Below are positions 57,467 to 64,000 of a DNA stretch of 64,000 bases, piece by piece. Source of the stretch: Entoloma clypeatum (Eukaryota > Basidiomycota > Agaricomycetes > Agaricales > Entolomataceae); assembly GCA_963565915.1 (NCBI GenBank), contig OY751485.1, positions 3,224,001 to 3,288,000 of the forward strand. Reading direction: 5' to 3'. Each line of letters opens with the position of its first letter. The stretch's first letter is position 1. The notes below the pieces were generated by a model. The model made no database searches. It was not told where the DNA came from and saw only the letters and a list, made by a program, of their open reading frames with translations. Made by a program: the position numbers and the translations under genes.

Positions 57467-59545
57467 CTATGCTTTCACCTTGCCAATGACGGAATCAGGT
57501 GCGTATCGAGGGATAACCTTGGGATCGTGCAGCATATTGAATTCTTCTGTAGCATCGCGGCCAGCGTACAACATGATTGCCTTTTCTCCTCCTGGATGGT
57601 CAGGCAAGAACTGCAATGGCGAAAAAATGAGCGAGGCATTTGTTGCGTAAGATGAAGCACATACACTGGTGACGTCGAGTACTTGTCCGTCAACAACCAC
57701 CCAGACATCGTCCTTCGCATTGTGCTTCGCGACTTCAGCCATGGTGTAGGATCCTAATGCCTTGCCTCCTGACCCTGGGGCCGATGGCGTTGCTGCTGGT
57801 GGCGCCTCTAGCGCAGGCTGAGAACCCGAACCTAGCTGGCCAGCAAGTGCCCCCAGACGACCTCCAGCCTTCTGCACGATGGCACTCGCTGACTGAAGCA
57901 GGTATGCAGCCGCAGAATCACCAGATACCCGTCCGAAGACGACGCAACCCAGAAGTGACGAACCACCAAGACGATTAGCACCATGGACACCACCTGCCAC
58001 CTCACCAGCGGCGAACAAACCCAGAATAGGTTTGCCAAAGGTGTCCAACACGCGGGATTCGGGGTCAATTTCGAGGCCGCCCATGGTGTAATGGAGGACG
58101 GGGGTCATGTGAGCGATGTGGAAGGTGTCATTGTAAGTCCATTCGCCTTGGAAGAACTGGAAGAAAATGAAACCGAAGTATGGCCCGTTCAGAATGATGT
58201 TCTTACCTTCTTGCCAAAAGGATCCTTCTTTGTGCGGACGCTCTGGTTATAGTCTTCAAAGGTCTTTTTGAGGACAGCCGGAGAAAGGCCAAACTCTTTG
58301 GCGAGGGCGTCACCGCTTTCGATTCGCTTCATGAGACCGCGGCCAACGTAGTGTTTGCAGTGCCATTCAATTTCTTTGGATGCGGGGCCGTTGAGCACCA
58401 GGCGGATCGGGTGCTGAAAAGAAAACATGAGCGAGGGTCTGTCTGAGGGAAAAAAGTATATAGCTACATTTTTGTTCTCCCACATCTTGCCGCTAACGTA
58501 GTCACGATGCTGCAGCTCATCAACAAAGCGTTGCCCTTTGCTATCGAGGAGCAGGCCACCAACGCCTCGGAGGGCTTCGGCTGCCAAGAACTTCACCTTT
58601 GCGTCTGGCTCCTTGGGGTCGACCAAACCGGTGGGATGTACCTGGACCTTTTCCATATCGATTCCGTGGGCGCCTACAGCCATGGCCATCTTTTGTCCAT
58701 CACCAGTGCAGTGATCACCGTTTGTGGTGGGAAGATTCCAGAAATCTGGACGGTGCTTCTTCAAAAGTGAATCTTCGGTGAAATCAGCAGCATAGCCTCC
58801 AGTCGCAAGAATGACAGGTCCGTGGGCGGTTTCAGTCTTGCCATTGTGCTGGTAATCGACGCCGACCACAGAACCAGTCTCATCCTTGACAAGCTTGGTA
58901 ACGCGGGCCTTCTTGATGATCTTGACCCGTTCGGGGTTGCTCACAGCAAGATCCTCTAAGCGCTCCATCTGAGCATATGTGATGACCTACGGGAACAAGG
59001 GGGTATGAATATTCCGAAGAGGATTTCCGAAGCACAGAGAACAGACCATTCCGGGAAATTGAGCATCGCCACGATGTGTGCGAGGCTGGCTGTGACCGCC
59101 GAGACGGGAAACCTTGGACAAGTCTAGAGAGAACTTGTCCTGCAACCAGTTGACGGCATCGCCTGAGCGACCGGTAAGAACTCGAATGAGGTCGTCACGG
59201 GCGAGATCGCGTGCCTGAGTGTGTGGTCAGTAACGTTGAAATTACCTCACCCGGGGTCGAAACGTACAGATTTCTTGGTGTCTTCAAAGAATATCTTGAC
59301 CGTGTCGGGAATGCCGAGGTTCTGTTGGGATTGTGTGCCTGCACCGTTGATACCTGAAGTGGCCTTGGTGGAGTTGCCACCCATGAAACTAGGATGGGTG
59401 GGAGGTTTGGATGACGGATACGAGGGATGGTTGCAGAGACTCACCCTTGCTTATCGAGAAGGAGGACATTTGCACCGCGCTCGAGGAGAGTATGAGCAGC
59501 AGAAAGACCAGCGAGACCACCACCGACGACGATGACCTGTGCCAT
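57467..59545 (-). CDS. Soluble fumarate reductase fused to cytochrome b5
   Basis: FAD flavoprotein of the Osm1/Frd1 family, which re-oxidises FADH2/NADH with fumarate as acceptor under low oxygen. The start at 59545 gives [20 protein letters not shown] (dinucleotide-binding GxGxxG-like). Then [40 protein letters not shown], and [20 protein letters not shown]. The active-site region is [20 protein letters not shown], followed by [17 protein letters not shown] and [21 protein letters not shown] Pro/Ala linker leads to a C-terminal cytochrome b5 domain: [40 protein letters not shown] and the second heme His in NMLHDPKV. Stop at 57467-57469. No N-terminal signal is evident, so a cytosolic site is possible. 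The b5 fusion occurs in many fungi. Confidence 0.94.
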
Positions 59546-59669
59546 TGTGTTTGAATGTGAGTGAAAGGAGACGAAGAGCTGAGGTGGGGGTAGTAGTACT
59601 TTATATGAATTGAATTTCCCCGAGCCGGCATGTGATTTCTTAACCGGATTCCGTGAAACCGAGATGTAT

Positions 59670-60743
59670 TCAACAGTCCTCCCAAACATCCCGCAGCACC
59701 CTGCAACATCGTTCCACAGCCCCCGTCACGTCCATCCTCATTGTCTCTAGAACAATCAGGTCCTGCACTTTGGACCCTGGTTCTCCTTCATCTATGTTTC
59801 CATCCACAAAGACGTCCCGATGAGCATCTAGGTAGGCTGGGTACACTATCTGTTCCCAATATCCTGGGGGATCCTGCCAAAACCCTCCTTCTGGATCCGT
59901 TTGAACTCCAATTGTACAAAGCGGGCAGAGCGCGGGGAACAGATTGCAGATAAAACGGAAAGGCGTGAGGCACAATGATGATGCAACGCCAGGCAATCCT
60001 TACCTGCTGTGTAATATCCGTTTCTTTCATGTCGTCTCTTCCTCAGGACACCCTCTGGTGTCCTGAGAAATATGCGAACATCCAATAAATCGATTACTTC
60101 CTTGGCGATTAGATCATTAGAATCAAAGCTTTGAATGCAACGAGACCTACTGGATGCCAATACAGAAGAAACCCATCGACCAAACCCCATATAATTCTCT
60201 CATTTTTTTTCTCCTTCGTTTTCTTGATACCATCGAATACCTCGATCCACTGGTCCCTCACTCTTTCATCGACTTCGACTATCCCCTGTTCATTGAGATG
60301 ATCGTGACTGCGATGATCAGGAGGAATCACTCCGCTCTCCTTGATTTGCTGAAGAAATGTGATGAGTTTGGGCCATACCATCGCACCAGGCGCAGCATCC
60401 CAATCTTGGACATTGTAAATGGGGTGAACGGGAACCAAGTCTTGAGGCTAAAGGAGGTCAAAAAGCCGGAAAAGACAGAACGTAAGTCACTACTCACCGG
60501 TGCAAAGTCCTAGAGGCATGAGCGCTTTATGAACAAATACATGAAAAAATGATGCTGAGACGCACATCCTGATGAATGATCATACAATCGGGCAAGATTC
60601 GCTTGAGATGCTTCGCGAGCGTAGTCTTCCCCGAACAGGTTGCGCCTCTTGGGGGAGATTTTGAGATATGGACAGTGAAAATGAAATTGCGCCGCCCACC
60701 CGACTCCGACGAGGATAACTCGAGCCTTGGCCTCGCTGGTCAT
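59670..60743 (-). CDS. NRK1: Nicotinamide riboside kinase
   Basis: Phosphorylates nicotinamide riboside to NMN in NAD salvage. The start at 60743 gives MTSEAKARVILVGVG. An intron (about 60643-60715) then completes the Walker A motif GGATCSGKTT, followed by LAKHLKRILPDCMIIHQD. Next exons hold VHPIYNVQDWDAAPGAMVWP, HLNEQGIVEVDERVRDQWIE, IIWGLVDGFLLYWHP, and the lid-like VRIFLRTPEGVLRKRRHERN GYYTAG (split by an intron). The C-terminal part has GGFWQDPPGYWEQIVYPAYL, then AHRDVFVDGNIDEGEPGSKV, stop at 59670-59672. In-frame ATGs at 60749 and 60761 are alternatives. Length about 270 aa fits fungal NRK1. It shares a CACGTG-containing divergent promoter with the next gene. Confidence 0.9.
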
Positions 60744-60800
60744 CGACATCGCCGATGCCAAAAGACTTGAATCGGCTGTCCGAGTCGGTCACGGGTTAGA

Positions 60801-60808
60801 TCACGTGG
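60801..60808. promoter_or_regulatory. TCACGTGG box in NRK1 divergent promoter
   Basis: CACGTG at 60802-60807 in the 153 bp between the NRK1 ATG and the next gene's ATG, 59 bp from the former. Confidence 0.4.
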
Positions 60809-60896
60809 ATCAGTAATTTATCCATACGTCATCGTCGTCATTCATGTCTTGTGGAAGATTATAAGGGCAATTTTTGGATCCATCCAACTATACACC

Positions 60897-61633
60897 ATGT
60901 TGCGCACTTCCTTCGCCCACTTGCACATCGCCCGTACCGTAAGCATCAGAAACCCATTGTTTCCCACATTTTCAAATATTTGTTCAAAGCCAAAGCGATT
61001 CTATGCCACCGCGCCCCCACCAGGTTCCAAAGAGAAAGAAAAAGTCTTTATTGCGGACAACCTACTTTATGCTGCCCTTGGTATCTCCGCCGCCGCCGCT
61101 GCCTACTACTATTTCGCTGGAGGTCCCGATGCAACCAGGAACAAGATTAAACCCGCTCAGTCAGAGGAGCTCATGGCCCAGAAGGCCCGCGAGTCGCTTC
61201 AAGCGGGCAGAGCGCACGTGGACGAAATTCAAGGACAGAGCAAAGCCAGATACAATGAAGCAAAGGTCAGTGTAGTTTGCCCTCCATATCATGTAACTAA
61301 CGAGAAATGTGGTAGGCGACTGGCCAAGAAGTGGTTGATTCGGCGCGTTCAAACGTGGACCACCAATTGCGCGAGGCAGAGCAACGAGCCCGCGAAGCAG
61401 CTGCCAATGTTCAAGCCAACGTAGGTCAATTTAAAAAGTCTGCCGAAAATACGCTGTCTGGGGTGCGCGAGTCGAGCGAAAATTTGTATAAAGACGCTCG
61501 AGCAGCTACGGATCGCAAGGTTTCGGAGTTGAGTTCAGAAGGGAAGGAGGGTTGGCTGGGTTGGCTGAGGTCGGGAAAGAAGGAGGCGGCAGGCAAGGTG
61601 GCGGAGTCGGCGGAGGAGGTGAAGAAAGGATGA
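60897..61633 (+). CDS. Small mitochondrial membrane protein with amphipathic tail
   Basis: Uncharacterised fungal protein of 211 aa in three exons (60897-60938, 60990-61265, 61316-61633; 636 nt). The N-terminus MLRTSFAHLHIART joined to PKRFYATAPPP is a mitochondrial presequence with a cleavage-like RFYAT. A short hydrophobic Ala-rich helix follows (LLYAALGISAAAAAYYYFAG). The rest is a long charged amphipathic helical/coiled-coil region (KARESLQAGRAHVDEIQGQS, SNVDHQLREAEQRAREAAAN), reminiscent of LEA-like or calcofluor-hypersensitive proteins of fungi. The end is EEVKKG. Its role is unknown; a membrane-tethered stress or structural role is a guess. Confidence 0.78.
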
Positions 61634-61781
61634 GAGCTGGGCATCAATGAATTAATCACGAAATAATTCTGAGAAATCAAATCAGACCTTGTGTAACGTT
61701 CTTCACGTTGATCGGTTGTCATCTGCCTTTTTGGTCATGGTGCCGTAAAGGTACCATGAGAGTCCCCTGCGTACAGTACTA

Positions 61782-61791
61782 CCCCCCCCCC
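61782..61791 (+). repeat. C10 run in pyrimidine-rich leader of G-alpha gene
   Basis: Run of 10 C followed by CT-rich sequence up to the ATG at 61813. CT-rich blocks directly before start codons are common in basidiomycete genes. The homopolymer is prone to sequencing error but lies outside the coding sequence. Confidence 0.75.
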
Positions 61792-61812
61792 TCCCCTTGA
61801 TCCTCCCCTCCC

Positions 61813-64000
61813 ATGGTCATCCACAGCAAACCTCGAAAACAGCTCCAAGTTATCACCCACGATGACGACCCTTTGACCAAGGCAATCGCTCCCCCTCTCA
61901 ATGAAACAGAAGATGAACGGGAAGCGCGACTTGCTGTCGAGCGGGAGGCACTGAAGAGATCTGAAGCCATCGATGAAGAGCTCAACCGCCAACGGATCAA
62001 CGACAAAAAGACCAGATGCGTTAGAGTCCTTCTACTCGGTAAGTCGTCAATCCACATTCTTTCCCCCTCCAACTCAACTCGTCACCAGGGCAAAGCGAAT
62101 CAGGTATGTACCTTCCCGTTGTCTGCCTCTGGACGAATTTCACGCTGTCATTCAAGGCAAATCGACCACGCTGAAGAGTACGCTCTGCTCCTGTTCCTCG
62201 CAGTGAACCTTTAACAACCGTCTGTTACAAAGATTTCCAACTCTTTCATTCTTCCAAGGTAGGCACACCGAGCATCGTCATTCGATCTCCACGTTACTCA
62301 TCTTGTCAACAAGGCTTTTCGAGCTGAACGCGCATCTTGGAGGGCCGTCGTCCAGCTCAATGTGGTTCGCTCCATCAGAATGATTCTTGATGCCATGACG
62401 GAGGCCCAAGCGTCGGCTTTTGGAGCATCGAGGGCCTCTTCTTCATCGGATCAATTGCCTACCATCAAGTATCCAACCCTCACTCCAGAGCACCTCAAGC
62501 TCAAAATGCGTCTTTCTCCACTCCAACAAGTAGAGGATGCCCTCCTGCGTAGACTGACACCTGCTGGGTCTACTGAATACGAGGCCACCCACCTGTCTTC
62601 CGTAACCAACCTGCCGTATTCGGTTCGATCAACAAACGGCTCACATGAGGTTGCCGTAAATTCTTTGACACCATGGAAAACTGCATTCAACAAACTGATA
62701 TCCGCCACAACTCGACTGAGTGTCGAGACGCAGGACATTGATTTCGAGGATCCGAAGGACCCTGGCGTCATCTTACATGCCTGTGCAGAGGATATGATTT
62801 CTCTCTGGAACGATCCAACAGTGAAGGAGCTGTTACAAGCGCAACGGCTCCGTCTTCAAGACATGGCAGGATTGTTAGTGTTCCCACACATGGAAGGGGC
62901 GGTTCTAACTTCCCTGTCAGTTTCCTTGATTCTTTGGAAAGAGTGACATCCCTCAAATACGTTCCCACTGATGGTATATTCTCTCCTTGTGCAACGGGAA
63001 GTAAACGCAACTCGTTCTCCAGATGACATCCTGCGCGCAAGACTTAAGACGCTCGGCGTCTCCGAGCATCGTTTCACACTCAAATCTGGTAAAAGATCTC
63101 CGACCCATTGTGACACATGCCCAATGACGCGCACGTATTTCTGTAGGAACTTTGATGAGTCATGACTGGAGAGTGTACGATGTCGGCGGGGCCCGATCTC
63201 TGGTGCGTCTTCCGTTCCTTTCTGGCTTGTGTCACAACTTTTTGATGTATCGAGCTAGCGAGGTAAACTTGGAGTCATAACTCTCTGCACGTCAAATCAT
63301 GATTTTTTCCAGCGGCCTGGCCTCCGTACTTCGATAATATGGACGCCATCATATTTCTGGCACCAATATCCTGTTTTGACCAGGTATGCAATCTCTTTCA
63401 GCGTCTTGCTGCATATCTATAGATCAGTTTAGGTTCTCGCGGAGGATCCCTCTGTGAATCGATTAGTGAGTTTTCGTCCTTTATATATAATTACCGTTTG
63501 CTTATATCCCACATCAGGAGGATTCGATATTGCTGTGGAAATCGATAGTCTCAAATCCGCTCCTCAAAAGTACCGAGATTGTACTCTTCTTGAATAAGAT
63601 TGATATTTTCAAAGGTATGTATTCCAAGTACCCGGGGAACTAGGTATATTTAAGGCATTCCCACAGAGAAACTCGCTGCAGGAGTCGCATTCAGTCACTA
63701 CGTAGTTTCATATGGAAATCGGCCCAACGATTTCGACTCGGCCTCTAAATGTGCGTATAATTTTAATATTTGCATGATACAGTGTCGCTAACGGGTATTG
63801 ATAGACCTTATGAAAAAATTTGGTGAGCAGCCTGTGCACGTCAGGCTGTTGTAGGCTAAAGTCCTGTCAGCTGGAATACACAAACAGTCCTCGCCCCAGC
63901 CACGGACATTCTACTGCCACTTGACGGCAGTCACGGTAAGCGGGCCGTTCTCTTGATTGAATATGAGCTTATACAGGAACTGAAAAGGATGTCAAATCGA
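61813..64000 (+). CDS. Atypical heterotrimeric G-protein alpha subunit, 3' cut by window edge
   Basis: Signal-transducing GTPase of the divergent G-alpha group of Agaricomycetes. The start at 61813 gives MVIHSKPRKQLQVITHDDDP, so there is no myristoylation Gly2. A charged helix leads to VRVLLLGQSESGKSTTLK, the P-loop encoded partly by a 15-nt exon (62089-62103) and a 21-nt exon (62157-62177). The helical domain is long (62330-62900), with an insertion rich in Ser/Thr. Switch I is ILRARLKTLGVSEH with the Arg present. Switch II reads YDVGGARSL: Ala replaces the catalytic Gln. Then LVLFLNKIDIF-like NKxD (63580-63600) and HLTAVT near 63925-63945 in the base-binding TCAT position. The last visible exon (63978-64000) does not join in an obvious phase. 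Confidence 0.85.
62089..62103 (+). other. 15-nt micro-exon in the G-alpha P-loop
   Basis: ggcaaagcgaatcag is flanked by a CAG acceptor (intron ends 62088) and a GTATGT donor (62104). It supplies the residues QSES of LLLGQSESGKST. The next exon (62157-62177) is only 21 nt. Both keep the frame exactly. Confidence 0.8.

Noticed and set aside
1..64000. tRNA, rRNA, CRISPR arrays and transposable elements
   Set aside because: Looked for B-box-like GGTTCGA sequences, regularly spaced repeats, inverted terminal repeats and transposase or reverse-transcriptase motifs; matches such as those near 42325 and 46725 are inside coding exons and lack the rest of a tRNA fold.

Overview
This window is nuclear DNA of a filamentous basidiomycete, most likely an Agaricomycete. 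Almost every gene is cut by many 45-60 nt introns with GT-AG borders (plus one probable GC-AG). Genes lie on both strands with no operons, and the proteins are of fungal type: DASH subunit Dad2, Zn2Cys6 factor, Git3-like GPCR, an atypical fungal G-alpha and a microsomal P450. I count 35 genes in 64 kb, about one per 1.8 kb. Several divergent start codons are only 45-135 bp apart. I see no transposon, tRNA, rRNA or CRISPR.

Layout. 1-7 kb: 3' part of a nucleoside hydrolase, a bZIP protein, the TBC-domain GAP Bub2, and a large adaptin trunk (AP-4 epsilon-like). 7-12 kb: a protein I do not recognise, the DNA primase catalytic subunit, and an eight-helix membrane protein. 12-18 kb: a PHD-finger protein, ATP-dependent PEP carboxykinase, a Naa50-like acetyltransferase, and SLX1 endonuclease with AT-hooks. 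18-32 kb: MED14, the SCYL1 pseudokinase, DAD2 and MED12. 32-40 kb: a RING protein with a SUMO-interaction-like motif, a possible small secreted peptide, a YCII protein, mitochondrial enoyl-CoA hydratase, a tiny DUF4536 protein, a cytochrome P450 and an Mtf2-domain protein. 40-49 kb: a WW-MyTH4-RhoGAP protein, VTS1, an O-fucosyltransferase-like type II protein and a HAD hydrolase. 49-57 kb: a seven-helix receptor, a Zn2Cys6 factor, an SLC35C2-type transporter, MED31 and a UCH37-like deubiquitinase. 57-64 kb: fumarate reductase fused to cytochrome b5, nicotinamide riboside kinase, a small mitochondrial protein, and an atypical G-alpha cut by the right edge.

Most of this is housekeeping chromosome and most genes are unrelated to their neighbours. 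The points that deserve a second look are three Mediator subunit genes (MED14, MED12, MED31) within 38 kb, a G-alpha that has Ala at the catalytic Gln position and builds its P-loop from micro-exons, CACGTG boxes concentrated in the short promoters, an AT-hook extension on SLX1, and a GC-AG intron in the P450. I do not see convincing evidence for a wholly new biological system. All exon structures were read by eye from splice sites and family conservation. Gene ends (stop codons) are firmer than internal junctions.
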